Below are positions 7,196 through 16,695 of a DNA stretch of 64,000 bases, one piece after another; the first letter of the stretch is position 1, and each line of letters opens with the position of its first letter. This DNA comes from Mycobacterium sp. Aquia_216. Lineage in GTDB: Bacteria > Actinomycetota > Actinomycetes > Mycobacteriales > Mycobacteriaceae. Both the position numbers and the translations under genes were made by a program. The notes under the pieces were generated by a model, which was not told the origin of the DNA, did no database searches, and was given only the letters and a program-made list of their open reading frames with translations. The stretch is from contig NZ_CP113529.1 in the NCBI RefSeq assembly GCF_026723865.1, forward strand, positions 2,914,001 to 2,978,000, read 5' to 3'.

Positions 7196-9412
7196 TCAGC
7201 CGGTCTTTCGTAGGATCAGCACCGAGCAGCCCGGAATAATCACCTTTTCCTCGGCGGCCACCACGCGGTCGGCCTCCCCGGCCGGGTGGTTGGTATCGAT
7301 CTCCACGGTCCACTCCCGCGCATAGTCGTCGTGCGGCGTGACGAACTCCACCTCGCGCTTGTGGGCGTTGAAACACAACAGGAATGAATCGTCGACCACG
7401 CGTTCGCCCCGCGCATTGGGTGCGGTGATCGCGTCACCGTTGAGAAACACCGCAACGCACTTGTCCAGGCCCTGGTTCCAATCGTCGTGCGTCATCTCCC
7501 TGCCGGTCGCCGTCAGCCAGGCGATGTCGCGCACTTCGTCACCGCTGCGGATCGGCTCGCCGTCGAAGAATCTGCGCCGGCGAAACACCGGATGTTTCTT
7601 GCGCAGTGTGGTCGCCCTACGGGCGAAGGCCAGCAGGTCGGCGTTCTTGTCCACCAAAGACCAGTCGATCCAAGATAATTCGGAGTCCTGGCAGTAGGCG
7701 TTGTTGTTGCCCTGCTGGGTGCGCCCGAGCTCGTCGCCGTGCGCGACCATCGGCGTGCCCTGGCTGACCATCAGGGTGGCCCAGAAGTTGCGGATTTGGC
7801 GGCAGCGCAGCTCGGCGATTTCGGGATCGTCGGTGGGACCTTCGACGCCGCAGTTCCACGACCGGTTGTGGCTTTCCCCGTCCCGGTTGTCCTCGCCGTT
7901 GGCCTCGTTGTGCTTCTCGTTGTAAGAGACCAGGTCGGTGAGGGTGAAGCCGTCGTGCGCGGTGACGAAGTTGATGCTGGCGCTCGGCCGCCGGCTACTC
8001 GCCGCATACAGGTCCGACGACCCGGTCAGCCGGGAAGCGAACTCGCCCAGGGTTGCGGGCTCGCCCCGCCAGTAGTCGCGCACAGTATCGCGATACTTCC
8101 CGTTCCACTCGGTCCACAAACCCGGGAAGTTGCCGACTTGGTAACCGCCCTCACCGACATCCCACGGTTCGGCGATCAATTTGACCTGGCTGACGATCGG
8201 ATCCTGTTGCACCAGATCGAAGAATGCGCTCAAGCGGTCCACGTCGTGCAGCTCGCGGGCCAGGGTGGCGGCCAGGTCGAAGCGGAACCCGTCGACGTGC
8301 ATTTCGGTCACCCAGTAGCGCAGCGAGTCCATGATCAGCTGCAAGACGTGCGGGTGGCGCGGGTTGAGGCTGTTGCCGGTGCCGGTGTAGTCCTTGTACA
8401 ACCGCAGATCGGTGTCGAGGAGCCGGTAGTAGGCGCTGTTGTCGATGCCCCGGAAGTTGATCGTCGGCCCCAAGTGGTTGCCTTCGGCGGTGTGGTTGTA
8501 GACGACGTCGAGTATGACCTCGATGCCTGCTTCGTGCAGGCTGCGCACCATCATCTTGAATTCGGCGACCGCGCCGCCCGCCTGTCGATTCGATGCGTAC
8601 TGGTAGTGCGGGGCGAAGTACCCGAATGTGTTGTAGCCCCAGTAGTTTCGCAACCCGAGGTTGAGCAGCCGTTCGTCGTGCATGAACTGGTGGACCGGCA
8701 TCAGTTCCAGCGCGGTGACATTGAGTGACTTGAGGTGATCGATGATCACGGGATGGGCCAGCGCGGCATAGCTGCCCCTTAGGCCCTCTGGGATGCCGGG
8801 GTGGGTTTTGGTCAGGCCCTTGACGTGCGCCTCGTAGATCACCGTCTCGTGATACGGGGTCAGCGGCGCGCGATCGAAGGCCCAGTCGAAGAAGGGGTTG
8901 ATCACCACGCTGGTCATGGTGTGGCCCAGGGAATCGATCATCGGGGGAGTGCCGGTGATCGTGGTGTCGCCGTTCGGATCGATGGCCTTCAGGTCATAGG
9001 AGAACAACGCCTGGCCGAAGGTGAAATCGCCGTCGAACGACTTCCCGTACGGGTCAAGCAGTAGCTTGCTCGGGTCGCACCGGTGTCCGGCCGCCGGATC
9101 GAACGGGCCGTGCACCCGAAATCCATAGCGCTGACCGGGTGTGATGTTCGGCAGATAGGCGTGCCACACGTAGCCGTCGACCTCGTCGAGCGGGATCCGC
9201 GATTCGCTGCCGCGCTCGTCGATCAGGCATAAGTCGACCTTTTCGGCGATCTCGGAGAACAGCGAAAAGTTAGTGCCCGCGCCGTCATAGGTGGCGCCGA
9301 GGGGATAGGCGCCCCCTGGCCAAACGGTGGGCAGCGTGGGTGTGACCTCGTCCGGTGTTGCAGCACCCGAAGCTGCGGCCGGTCCGGAAGTCGGCTTGGT
9401 TGATGGCACCAC
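7196..9412 (-). CDS. treX: Glycogen debranching enzyme TreX (isoamylase type)
   Basis: Hydrolyses alpha-1,6 branches of glycogen or branched alpha-glucan to supply linear chains to TreY. The 738 residues comprise a CBM48 domain (about 30-130) followed by a GH13 barrel. DVVYNH is at 302-307, the nucleophile is Asp379 in VDGFRFDL, the acid/base is Glu415 in LIAEPWD, and the third acid is Asp487 in VTAHDGF. The GTG at 9412 is preceded by AAGG at a 4-base gap. The N-terminal 30 residues are a Pro/Ala-rich variable extension. It is first of the three trehalose genes, 34 bases after the stop of the acyltransferase gene on the same strand, so co-transcription with that gene is possible. Confidence 0.96.
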   Translation of the reverse strand: MVPSTKPTSGPAAASGAATPDEVTPTLPTVWPGGAYPLGATYDGAGTNFSLFSEIAEKVDLCLIDERGSESRIPLDEVDGYVWHAYLPNITPGQRYGFRVHGPFDPAAGHRCDPSKLLLDPYGKSFDGDFTFGQALFSYDLKAIDPNGDTTITGTPPMIDSLGHTMTSVVINPFFDWAFDRAPLTPYHETVIYEAHVKGLTKTHPGIPEGLRGSYAALAHPVIIDHLKSLNVTALELMPVHQFMHDERLLNLGLRNYWGYNTFGYFAPHYQYASNRQAGGAVAEFKMMVRSLHEAGIEVILDVVYNHTAEGNHLGPTINFRGIDNSAYYRLLDTDLRLYKDYTGTGNSLNPRHPHVLQLIMDSLRYWVTEMHVDGFRFDLAATLARELHDVDRLSAFFDLVQQDPIVSQVKLIAEPWDVGEGGYQVGNFPGLWTEWNGKYRDTVRDYWRGEPATLGEFASRLTGSSDLYAASSRRPSASINFVTAHDGFTLTDLVSYNEKHNEANGEDNRDGESHNRSWNCGVEGPTDDPEIAELRCRQIRNFWATLMVSQGTPMVAHGDELGRTQQGNNNAYCQDSELSWIDWSLVDKNADLLAFARRATTLRKKHPVFRRRRFFDGEPIRSGDEVRDIAWLTATGREMTHDDWNQGLDKCVAVFLNGDAITAPNARGERVVDDSFLLCFNAHKREVEFVTPHDDYAREWTVEIDTNHPAGEADRVVAAEEKVIIPGCSVLILRKTG

Positions 9413-9446
9413 TCGACCTTATCCGCGGCGGACTGTCCTGTCCGAG

Positions 9447-11624
9447 CTACCACCAGCCGGTGGCAGCCGCGATCTGAAGGCCGAGCTCGTGGGCCATGGT
9501 CCGCATGTAGGTGGGTGTCAGGTGATGTGCGCCGTGGTATATGAGCACGTTTCCTTCGACCGGACGACAGACGTCGGTGCGGCAGATGGCATCTGACATG
9601 TCGAGCACCTTGAGCAGCGGGAACTGCTCGACGAAGTCGAGGGTTTGATTGCGCTCGGACAGCACATCGGAGCGCTTGATCGCGCACGACGTCGCATTGC
9701 CGCCCTTCTTGGCCAGGCAGTCCGCCGGATCGAACGGTTGGCCGTTCTTGACCAGCCAGGGCGTGTCGCGCATGCCAAGGATCGGAATGTTGTTGTCGGA
9801 CAATGTCTGCCAGATCCCGATGTAGGTCGCCGGCATCACGTCACCGCTCTTGATGTTCCAGGGTCGGGTCGTGGTGGTGAACACGTAATCGGGCCGGTCG
9901 GCGACCAGTTTGTCCATCGTCCGTTGCACCCACTCGCGGCACTGCGGGTAGGGAGCGTTGTTGCCCATGATCAGCGGGACCTGCTCGGTGGACAACGGGC
10001 AGCCCATTTTGAGATATGTCACAACTTTGAAGTGATGTGCGTGGCCGAGCACGTCCAGTGCCGGCAGCCAATGTTCGGCGTGGGACCCGCCGGCCAGTGC
10101 GATGGTGCGGGTCGCGGCGAGGTCGCCGTAGACGCAATTCACCACCGCCGGGTTGACGAAGTCACTGATGCAGCCGTCCCGTGTGGAGACGGGCAGGTCG
10201 TTCTTGACTTCCAGGACGCTGGGCCGCATCGGCAGTGTCGGCACCCGCACGTGTTCGGTCAGGGCGCGGGCGCCGGGATAGTCCTGCGGATTGAGCACGG
10301 ACAGTTCCTTGCCCGCGGCCCGCAACACGGTCACGTGCTGACGCCAGGTGAACGAGGTCGCGGTCAGGGTGACGCCCAGCAGCACGACCGACGTTCCCAG
10401 GGCCATTGTGGGGCGGCGCAACCGAGACCACCAGGGCGTCGCCGGGGCGACCAGCGACGGTGCGGATCCCTGCGGCGCCCGGTAGCGCAGTGGATCCTCG
10501 ACGAGCTGGGTGGTCAGGTACCCGAGCACCCCGGCGACCAGCAGCACCGCCATGCCTTCGACAAAGTTGGCGTGCTTGTTGCCGGTGTAAGACAGCCAGA
10601 AGATGAGCAGCGGCCAGTGCCACAGGTACAGCGAGTAGGCGATGGCGCCCAGCTCGAGCAGCGGCCGGGTGGCCAGCAGCCGATTTGGCAGCGGCATGCG
10701 GCCGCTGGTGCGGGGATCGCCTTGCAGGTTGGCCCCGGCGAGGATCATCAGCATCGTGGCCCCGACCGGTACCAGGGCCCACGGGCCCGGAAATTCGTCG
10801 ACGCCGTCGATCAGGGCCCCGCAGGACACGATTGCCGCCAGCGCGACGGACGCGACCGCGGTGCGCAGCCACATCGGCCACCGGACATCGGCCACCACCG
10901 CACCGACGAGAGCGCCGAGCAGCAACTCCCAGGCCCGGGCGAAGCTGTCGTAATAGGCGATCGACTGGTCATCGGAGTGAGCGAAGATCGCGTAGACGAA
11001 GGAAGCCAGCGTCAGGGCGCTCAGCAGCACGACGAACACGGTGCGCAGCTGGGCCTTGAGCGGGCGCCGCAACAGGACGGCGCACCCGGCCACCAGGAGC
11101 AGGAACGTGACGTAGAACTGCCCCTGCACCGACATGGACCAGATGTGCTGCAACGGGCTGACGGCCTCGCCCGCCCGCAGATAGTCCGACGCGGTGTTCG
11201 CCAGCTCCCAGTTCTGGTAGTAGCCGAGGCTGGCCAGGCTCTGGTCGGCGAAGGTCTCCCAACGGGTTTGTGGCTGCACCAGAATTGTGAGCACTGCACA
11301 CGCCGCCAGCACCACAACCAGAGCGGGCACCAGACGGCGGACCAGCCGGGTCACTTCCGCAACGGGTGATAGCGAGACGGCCGGGTTCAGCGCGGCGCGC
11401 AGAATCTTGCCGCCGAAGAAGAACCCGGACAACGCCAGAAACACGTCCACACCGCCGGAAACCCGGCCAAACCAGATGTGGAACACGGCGACGAGCGCGA
11501 TCGCGACGCCCCGCACGCCGTCGAGGTCGTAACGATAGAACCCCTCGGACCCTGCGGCGGGCGCCGCGATTGCGCCCGGGTTCGCCGTGGCGGCCGGTCG
11601 CGGAGGCGGTGACGAGGTTTGCAT
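9447..11624 (-). CDS. Membrane acyltransferase (AT3/OafA type) with C-terminal SGNH domain
   Basis: Probably transfers an O-acyl group to an extracytoplasmic glycan or glycolipid. About 10-11 hydrophobic segments cover residues 40-420, opening with the AT3 signature FHIWFGRVSGGVDVFLALSGFFFGG. A periplasmic SGNH-hydrolase-like domain follows (about 440-726), with the nucleophile block GGSHAEHW and a terminal HHLTPTYM block carrying the catalytic His. This fused architecture is known from OafA-type O-acetyltransferases. The start is placed at the ATG at 11624, whose protein begins MQTSSPPPRP; the frame is open for 10 codons more. Length (725) is close to that of the M. tuberculosis orthologue Rv1565c as I remember it. 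The acceptor is unknown; the trehalose operon downstream makes a trehalose-containing acceptor a guess only. Confidence 0.88.
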   Translation of the reverse strand: MQTSSPPPRPAATANPGAIAAPAAGSEGFYRYDLDGVRGVAIALVAVFHIWFGRVSGGVDVFLALSGFFFGGKILRAALNPAVSLSPVAEVTRLVRRLVPALVVVLAACAVLTILVQPQTRWETFADQSLASLGYYQNWELANTASDYLRAGEAVSPLQHIWSMSVQGQFYVTFLLLVAGCAVLLRRPLKAQLRTVFVVLLSALTLASFVYAIFAHSDDQSIAYYDSFARAWELLLGALVGAVVADVRWPMWLRTAVASVALAAIVSCGALIDGVDEFPGPWALVPVGATMLMILAGANLQGDPRTSGRMPLPNRLLATRPLLELGAIAYSLYLWHWPLLIFWLSYTGNKHANFVEGMAVLLVAGVLGYLTTQLVEDPLRYRAPQGSAPSLVAPATPWWSRLRRPTMALGTSVVLLGVTLTATSFTWRQHVTVLRAAGKELSVLNPQDYPGARALTEHVRVPTLPMRPSVLEVKNDLPVSTRDGCISDFVNPAVVNCVYGDLAATRTIALAGGSHAEHWLPALDVLGHAHHFKVVTYLKMGCPLSTEQVPLIMGNNAPYPQCREWVQRTMDKLVADRPDYVFTTTTRPWNIKSGDVMPATYIGIWQTLSDNNIPILGMRDTPWLVKNGQPFDPADCLAKKGGNATSCAIKRSDVLSERNQTLDFVEQFPLLKVLDMSDAICRTDVCRPVEGNVLIYHGAHHLTPTYMRTMAHELGLQIAAATGWW

Positions 11625-11726
11625 GGTCACCGTTAATTTACCCAAAACCGCCACTTGTTCCTGCGCGCTCGCCTTCCGGCGATGCTGCTCAGCGGAGCAA
11701 GTGGCGGTGCGGGAAGGCCGCGAAAC

Positions 11727-12674
11727 CTACCGCGTGGCACCCGGAGGCGCCGGCTGCAACAGCGCCTGCAGGTTCGGCAGTTGCGGCATGGGGGCCGGCT
11801 GCGCCGGAGCCAGCTGCTGCACTGGCGCTTGCTGGGCCGGCAGTTGCTGCGGCGGGGTCTGCTGCAGGGGGGTTTGCTGCGTGGGCAGCTGCAGCGGGGC
11901 CTGTTGCGTCGGCGGTTGCTGCAGCGGGGCTTGCTGCGCGGGCGTCTGGCCCGGGACCTGTTGTACCGGTGCCTGTTGCAGCGGGGCTTGCTGCGCGGGC
12001 GTCTGGCCCGGGACCTGTTGTACCGGTGCCTGTTGCAGCGGGGCTTGCTGCGCGGGTGTCTGGCCGGGGACCTGTTGTACCGGTGCTTGTTGCAGCGGGG
12101 CTTGCTGCGCGGGTGTCTGGCCCGGGACCTGTTGGCCCGGGACCTGCTGCACCGGTGCCTGCTGCAGCGGCGTCTGGGCGCCGAGAACCCGGACCAGGTA
12201 CGGCGTCATACCGTTGGCGCGCACCGGCGACACCTGGACGACGTCGCCCACCTCGAGCATCTGGTTGTTGCCGAGGTACATCGCGACGCTTTGCGTGCCT
12301 TCGGGACCGTAGAAGATCAGGTCGCCCTTCTGCGCTTGCTGGGGCGGGATCTTCTGGCCGACCCGGTAGATCGCGCCCGACGAACGCGGCAGCTTGATCC
12401 CGGCGCCGGCGTAGGCGTACTGCATCAGGCCCGAGGCGTCGTAGCCGATGGTGTTGATGCCGGGGCCGGTGCCGCGCGTGGGGCCGTTGATACCGCCGCC
12501 GGCCCACGAGAACGGCACGCCGCGCTGCGACAGACCGCGCATGACGACGATGTCGGTGGCCTGCTGGTAGTCCGTCGACCGGACGCCGGGGTCGGCGGCG
12601 GCGATTGCCGTGCCGGCCGCCAGCGGGGCCGCCAGTATGGCGAGGCCGATGGCTAACGAGTAGATGCGCTTCAT
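11727..12674 (-). CDS. ripD: Secreted NlpC/P60-fold protein, RipD-like, catalytically dead, with Q/P repeat tail
   Basis: A 315-residue exported protein. Residues 1-27 form a Sec signal peptide (MKRIYSLAIG start, AxA cleavage near 24-27). The NlpC/P60 domain covers about 33-165. In active peptidoglycan endopeptidases the motif is YDCSGL with a later catalytic His. Here it reads GYDASGL, with Ala80 replacing Cys, and QSVAMYLGN puts Ser129 where His is expected. M. tuberculosis RipD (Rv1566c) is known for the same kind of loss and binds peptidoglycan rather than cutting it. Residues 166-315 are Gln/Pro/Ala-rich and include 19-residue repeats. The ATG at 12674 follows a GGAAC about 9 bases upstream. 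The job is probably a cell-wall-binding or scaffold role, as an inference from the family. Confidence 0.9.
   Translation of the reverse strand: MKRIYSLAIGLAILAAPLAAGTAIAAADPGVRSTDYQQATDIVVMRGLSQRGVPFSWAGGGINGPTRGTGPGINTIGYDASGLMQYAYAGAGIKLPRSSGAIYRVGQKIPPQQAQKGDLIFYGPEGTQSVAMYLGNNQMLEVGDVVQVSPVRANGMTPYLVRVLGAQTPLQQAPVQQVPGQQVPGQTPAQQAPLQQAPVQQVPGQTPAQQAPLQQAPVQQVPGQTPAQQAPLQQAPVQQVPGQTPAQQAPLQQPPTQQAPLQLPTQQTPLQQTPPQQLPAQQAPVQQLAPAQPAPMPQLPNLQALLQPAPPGATR
11916..12116 (-). repeat. 57-bp tandem repeat inside the ripD-like gene
   Basis: Three full copies and one partial copy of a 57-base unit encode TPAQQAPLQQAPVQQVPGQ, beginning at residues 187, 206, 225 and 244. The copies are almost identical at DNA level, differing by single bases, which points to recent expansion by slippage or recombination. 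A shorter VPGQ duplication sits just before the array. Copy number is likely to vary between strains. Confidence 0.9.
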
Positions 12675-12830
12675 TGGAGTTCCAGCCTTCCTGAACTCTG
12701 TCGGGTTGACTCGCGACGACCCCCGGAGTGGGGATCGAATGCCGCCTCCTTGCGGGAGCGTGAATCACTCGGTTCACCCGTTGAGTCACACCAGTCACTA
12801 CAGACACTTTTACAACAGAAGATGCACCGC
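12675..12830 (-). promoter_or_regulatory. Structured 5' leader of the ripD-like gene, candidate c-di-AMP (ydaO-type) riboswitch
   Basis: The 305-base gap 12675-12979 has no supportable gene. Read on the minus strand, its ripD-proximal half holds ACGGGTGAACCG (12781-12770) and ACCCGACAG (12706-12698) followed by CAGGAAGGC. These resemble blocks I remember from ydaO riboswitches: ACGGAGGAACC, and ACCCGACAG before a GGAGGC end. It can fold several hairpins: GTGAA/TTCAC (12760-12777), CTCC/GGAG (12746-12758) and a 7-bp stem GATCCCC/GGGGGTC (12718-12736). In actinobacteria this riboswitch class is found before cell-wall hydrolase and Rpf genes, which fits. I could not run a covariance model, so the class is tentative. 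I see nothing definite in 12831-12979. Confidence 0.4.
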
Positions 12831-12979
12831 GAATACCGTTGCTGAGCTACCCGAATGATTCTTTTTCGGACCGTGACCGGACGGTGACTGCCGAGCCCAA
12901 ATCTTTATCCGCAGTTGTGATTTCGGTCTCACACCGCGTCGCGGTCGCGTTGTTCGCCCGGTGCGCTGCGGCGGGTGAA

Positions 12980-13474
12980 TCAGTGCCAGTAGCGCGCGCT
13001 GAAGACCGTGAGCGAATCGCCGACGACGGAACTGACCATGATGATCGCGAGGGACAGCACCGGCCAGAAGGACATGTACCAGCCCTTCAGCAGGGAGACG
13101 AACGGGCCGATCCCCGCCGCCGCGATCGCCGCACCGATCCCGCCCCAGACGATCGGGTAGATGTACATGTCGACCTGGAAGGGCACCAGTCCGCACGTTT
13201 CGTCCGTGCACACCTCGCCGAGGAAGCCGTAGAGCCTCGTCGGCCACGTCGTCGCCGTGGCCAGCACGACGAGCAGCGTCACCAGCGTGATGGTGGCGAT
13301 CAAGTCCCACGGGGCCACCTTGAGGCGAAGGACGTGTGACTTCTCGTTGCCAGAGTCGTTGGCGCCGTAGGGCATCGGTTGAAATTCGGCCGGCTCGCCG
13401 GACTCCTGGGGCGCCGGCGGGGAGCCGGCGCGGTCGCCACGGTGCGGGTCCTCGAACGGGTACGGCAGCGCCAT
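12980..13474 (-). CDS. Small membrane protein of unknown function
   Basis: A 164-residue protein, apparently the counterpart of Rv1567c, which I remember as shorter. Residues 1-50 are hydrophilic, Pro/Glu-rich and probably cytoplasmic. Three hydrophobic segments follow, near 57-76, 104-125 and 133-155. The loop between the first two contains EVCTDETCGLVPFQ with two Cys that could form a disulfide outside the membrane. I recognise no domain or catalytic motif. It lies upstream of the ripD-like gene on the same strand, separated from it by 305 bases that include the structured leader, and is divergent from bioA with 62 bases between the starts. Confidence 0.72.
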   Translation of the reverse strand: MALPYPFEDPHRGDRAGSPPAPQESGEPAEFQPMPYGANDSGNEKSHVLRLKVAPWDLIATITLVTLLVVLATATTWPTRLYGFLGEVCTDETCGLVPFQVDMYIYPIVWGGIGAAIAAAGIGPFVSLLKGWYMSFWPVLSLAIIMVSSVVGDSLTVFSARYWH

Positions 13475-13536
13475 GCCGATAGATGCTTCCCGATGGTCGG
13501 CTTTTATGCGAACCGGCTGCTTTACGCTCGGTTTCT

Positions 13537-14853
13537 ATGCCTGCGGCGAGATCCGGGTTGACCCCCGAGCAAATCAGCGCGATCGACGCCGCGCACCTGT
13601 GGCATCCCTACAGCACAATCGGCGGTGAAGCCGTCGCGCCGGTCGTGGCCGTCGGCGCGCACGGCGCCTGGTTGACGCTGATCAGAGACGGCAGGTCGGT
13701 CGAGGTGCTGGACGCGATGAGCTCCTGGTGGACCGCGATCCACGGTCACGGCCACCCGGTGTTGGACGCGGCGCTGGCAGCGCAGCTGAGCTCGATGAAT
13801 CACGTCATGTTCGGTGGCCTGACCCACGAGCCGGCGGCCCGGCTCGCCCAGCTGCTGGTCGAGATCACCCCGGCCGGCCTGGAGACGGTGTTCTTCAGCG
13901 ATTCCGGGTCGGTGTCGGTGGAGGTCGCGGTCAAAATGGCGCTGCAGTACTGGCGAAGCCGCGGGCAACCCGGCAAGCACCGGCTGATGACCTGGCGGGG
14001 CGGCTACCACGGCGACACCTTCACGCCGATGAGCGTCTGCGACCCCGACGGCGGGATGCACTCGTTGTGGACCGACATCCTGGCCGCCCAGGTGTTCGCG
14101 CCGCAGGTGCCCCGCGAGTACGACGCGGGGTACAGCGCGGCGTTCGAGGAGCAGCTGGCCGGGCACGCGACCGAACTGGCGGCTGTCGTCGTCGAGCCCG
14201 TCGTGCAGGGTGCCGGCGGCATGCGCTTTCACGATCCCGATTACCTGCGCGACCTGCGCGACATCTGCCGCCGCCACCAGGTGCTGCTGATTTTCGACGA
14301 GATCGCCACCGGATTCGGGCGCACCGGCGAGCTGTTCGCCGCCGACCATGCCGGCGTCAGCCCGGACATCATGTGCGTCGGCAAGGCGCTGACCGGGGGA
14401 TACCTCAGCCTGGCCGCGACGCTGTGCACCACCGACATCGCGCACACGATCAGCTCCGGCGAGGCGGGCGCGCTGATGCACGGCCCCACGTTCATGGCCA
14501 ACCCGCTGGCCTGTGCGGTGTCGGTGGCCAGCGTCGAGGTGCTGCTGGGCCAGGACTGGCGCGCGCGGGTCGCCGACATCGCGACCGGGCTGGTGGCGGG
14601 ACTCGAGCCGGCCCGGGCCTTGCCCGGTGTCACCGACGTACGGGTATGCGGCGCCATCGGCGTCATCGAATGCGCCGGGCCGGTCGACCTGGCCGTTGCC
14701 ACCCCCGCGGCGCTCGACCACGGCATCTGGCTACGCCCGTTTCGCAACCTCGTCTACGCGATGCCGCCCTACATCTGCGGGCCCGGCGAGATCGCGCAGA
14801 TCACCTCGGCGATGGTCGAGGTCAGCCGGATCGCCGCCTCTCGTAGTCTTTAG
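13537..14853 (+). CDS. bioA: Adenosylmethionine-8-amino-7-oxononanoate aminotransferase (DAPA synthase)
   Basis: A PLP-dependent class III aminotransferase that makes 7,8-diaminopelargonate from KAPA using S-adenosylmethionine, in biotin synthesis. It has 438 residues. The PLP lysine is Lys283 in VGKALTGGY, the PLP ring-nitrogen partner is Asp254 in [13 protein letters not shown], and Tyr157 is in GGYHGDT. The substrate tryptophan pair lies in SSWW (62-65). The frame extends to 13483, but the ATG at 13537 gives the conserved beginning [19 protein letters not shown] a few residues in. There is no ribosome binding site before it, so a leaderless or short-leader transcript is possible. It is the first gene of bioA-bioF-bioD with gaps of 4 bases or less. 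Confidence 0.96.
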   Translation: MPAARSGLTPEQISAIDAAHLWHPYSTIGGEAVAPVVAVGAHGAWLTLIRDGRSVEVLDAMSSWWTAIHGHGHPVLDAALAAQLSSMNHVMFGGLTHEPAARLAQLLVEITPAGLETVFFSDSGSVSVEVAVKMALQYWRSRGQPGKHRLMTWRGGYHGDTFTPMSVCDPDGGMHSLWTDILAAQVFAPQVPREYDAGYSAAFEEQLAGHATELAAVVVEPVVQGAGGMRFHDPDYLRDLRDICRRHQVLLIFDEIATGFGRTGELFAADHAGVSPDIMCVGKALTGGYLSLAATLCTTDIAHTISSGEAGALMHGPTFMANPLACAVSVASVEVLLGQDWRARVADIATGLVAGLEPARALPGVTDVRVCGAIGVIECAGPVDLAVATPAALDHGIWLRPFRNLVYAMPPYICGPGEIAQITSAMVEVSRIAASRSL

Positions 14854-14857
14854 GGCT

Positions 14858-16018
14858 ATGAAGGCCAGTCAGCAGGCACCGATCCAGGTTTCCCCGCTGG
14901 CCTGGCTGGAGGCAGTAGAGCAGCAGCGCCGGCAGGCCGGCTTGCGTCGCTCGCTGCGGCCGCGCCCGGCGGTCGCCACCGAGCTGGACCTGGCGTCCAA
15001 CGACTATCTCGGTCTGTCCCAGCATCCCGATGTCATCGACGGAGGCGTTGCGGCGCTGCGCATTTGGGGTGCCGGTGCCACCGGCTCCCGGCTGGTCACC
15101 GGCGACACCGAACTGCATCAGCAATTCGAAGCCGAGCTCGCCGACTATGTCGGGGCCGCCGCGGGATTGCTGTTCTCCTCGGGATACACCGCCAATTTGG
15201 GCACCGTCGTCGGACTCTCGGGCCCGGGTTCGCTGCTGGTTTCCGACGCCCATTCGCACGCCTCGCTGGTGGACGCCTGCCGGCTGTCGCGGGCGCGGGT
15301 GGTGGTGACGCCGCACCGCGACGTCGACGCCGTCGATGCGTCGCTGCGCGCCCGCGACGAGGAGCGGGCCGTCGTGGTCACCGACTCGGTGTTCAGTGCG
15401 GACGGCGCGCTGGCCCCGCTGCGCGAGCTGCACGACGTCTGTCGCCGGCACCGGGCGCTGCTCATCGTCGACGAGGCCCACGGGCTGGGTGTCCGCGGCG
15501 GCGGCCGTGGCCTGCTGTACGAGCTTGGGATGGCCGGTGCGCCCGATGTGGTGATGACGACCACACTGTCCAAGGCGCTGGGCAGCCAGGGCGGCATGGT
15601 GTTGGGGCCGGCGGAGGTGCGCGCTCACCTGATCGACGCGGCCCGCCCGTTCATCTTCGACACCGGCCTGGCCCCGGCCGCGGTGGGCGCCGCGCTGGCC
15701 GCCTTGCACGTGCTGCGAACCGAGGCGTGGCGGCCCGAGGCGGTGCTGCGGCATGCCCGCGAACTGGCCCGCATCTGCGACGTGGCCGTGCAGCCGCAGT
15801 CGGCGGTGGTATCGGTGATCCTGGGCGAGCCGGAGGTCGCGCTGGCCGCCGCGACCGCCTGCCTGGACGCGGGGGTGCGGGTGGGCTGCTTCCGGCCCCC
15901 GACCGTGCCCGCCGGGACCTCACGGTTGCGGCTCTCGGCGCGCGCTTCCCTGGATGCCGCCGAGTTGGACGTGGCACGCCGAGTGCTGACCGACGTTCTT
16001 GCCGTGGCGCGCCGTTGA
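14858..16018 (+). CDS. bioF: 8-amino-7-oxononanoate synthase (KAPA synthase)
   Basis: A PLP-dependent alpha-oxoamine synthase that condenses pimeloyl-thioester with L-alanine, the step before BioA. The 386 residues equal the usual length. Lys239 in [13 protein letters not shown] is the PLP lysine. Asp205 and His208 in DEAHGLG hold the pyridine ring, and His134 in DAHSHASL stacks on it. The ATG at 14858 begins 4 bases after the bioA stop and has little ribosome binding site of its own, so coupling with bioA is likely. The frame runs far upstream inside bioA without a better start. Confidence 0.96.
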   Translation: MKASQQAPIQVSPLAWLEAVEQQRRQAGLRRSLRPRPAVATELDLASNDYLGLSQHPDVIDGGVAALRIWGAGATGSRLVTGDTELHQQFEAELADYVGAAAGLLFSSGYTANLGTVVGLSGPGSLLVSDAHSHASLVDACRLSRARVVVTPHRDVDAVDASLRARDEERAVVVTDSVFSADGALAPLRELHDVCRRHRALLIVDEAHGLGVRGGGRGLLYELGMAGAPDVVMTTTLSKALGSQGGMVLGPAEVRAHLIDAARPFIFDTGLAPAAVGAALAALHVLRTEAWRPEAVLRHARELARICDVAVQPQSAVVSVILGEPEVALAAATACLDAGVRVGCFRPPTVPAGTSRLRLSARASLDAAELDVARRVLTDVLAVARR

Positions 16019-16695
16019 CCGTCCTCGCCGTCACGGGTACCGGCACGGGGATTGGTAAGACGGTCGCTGTCGCGGCGCTGGCCTGTCACGCTCGTCAGGC
16101 CGGGATCGACGTCGCCGTGTGCAAACCCGTTCAGACCGGGACGGACTCCGGTGACGACGATCTCGCCGAGGTCGCTCGGCTGTCGGGGGTGACCGAGATC
16201 GCCGGGCTGGCGCGATATCCGCGGCCATTGGCACCGGTCGCCGCGGCCGAGCAGGCCGGGATGGCGCTGCCCACTCGTGACCAGATGCTGCGGCTCATCC
16301 GCGACCTGGACCGCCCGGGCCGGCTCATCCTGGTTGAGGGCGCCGGCGGGCTGCTGGTCGAACTCGCCGATGCCGGCGTGACCCTGCGCGATCTCGCCGT
16401 CGACCTGAGTGCCGCGGTTCTCGTCACCGTCAGCGCGGAACTGGGTACCCTGAACCATACCGCACTTACACTGGAATCCATTGCTGGAAAACAACTTTCA
16501 TGCGCCGGTGTGGTGATCGGCAGTTGGCCGCGGCAGCCAGGCTTGGTGGAGACCTCGAACCGGTCGGCCCTGGACCGGCTGGCAGCGGTGCGGGCCGCGC
16601 TGCCCGCCGGGGCGGGCTCGATGAACGCCGACGATTTCGCGGCGATGAGCGCCGCGGCGTTCGACCGTGACTGGGTGAACTCGCTGGTGCGCTGA
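16015..16695 (+). CDS. bioD: ATP-dependent dethiobiotin synthetase
   Basis: Closes the ureido ring of diaminopelargonate with CO2 and ATP to form dethiobiotin. The 226 residues match the family. The P-loop GTGTGIGKT lies at residues 8-16, the KPVQTG segment at about 37-42, and VEGAGGLLV in the middle. The start is a TTG at 16015 overlapping the bioF stop (TTGA), one of the tight 4-base couplings used throughout this window. Starting at the TTG gives the standard [16 protein letters not shown] beginning. Confidence 0.95.
   Translation: MTVLAVTGTGTGIGKTVAVAALACHARQAGIDVAVCKPVQTGTDSGDDDLAEVARLSGVTEIAGLARYPRPLAPVAAAEQAGMALPTRDQMLRLIRDLDRPGRLILVEGAGGLLVELADAGVTLRDLAVDLSAAVLVTVSAELGTLNHTALTLESIAGKQLSCAGVVIGSWPRQPGLVETSNRSALDRLAAVRAALPAGAGSMNADDFAAMSAAAFDRDWVNSLVR

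Noticed and set aside
7739..8728. 329-codon plus-strand frame opposite treX
   Set aside because: No domain; treX on the minus strand has all catalytic motifs in this stretch.
9645..11369. 574-codon plus-strand frame opposite the acyltransferase
   Set aside because: Arg/Gly/His-rich translation with no recognisable fold; the minus-strand frame carries the full AT3-SGNH architecture. It is a high-GC shadow.
11916..12116. CRISPR-like or intergenic repeat array
   Set aside because: The 57-base units are contiguous, lack spacers and keep an open reading frame as 19-residue repeats in a secreted protein.
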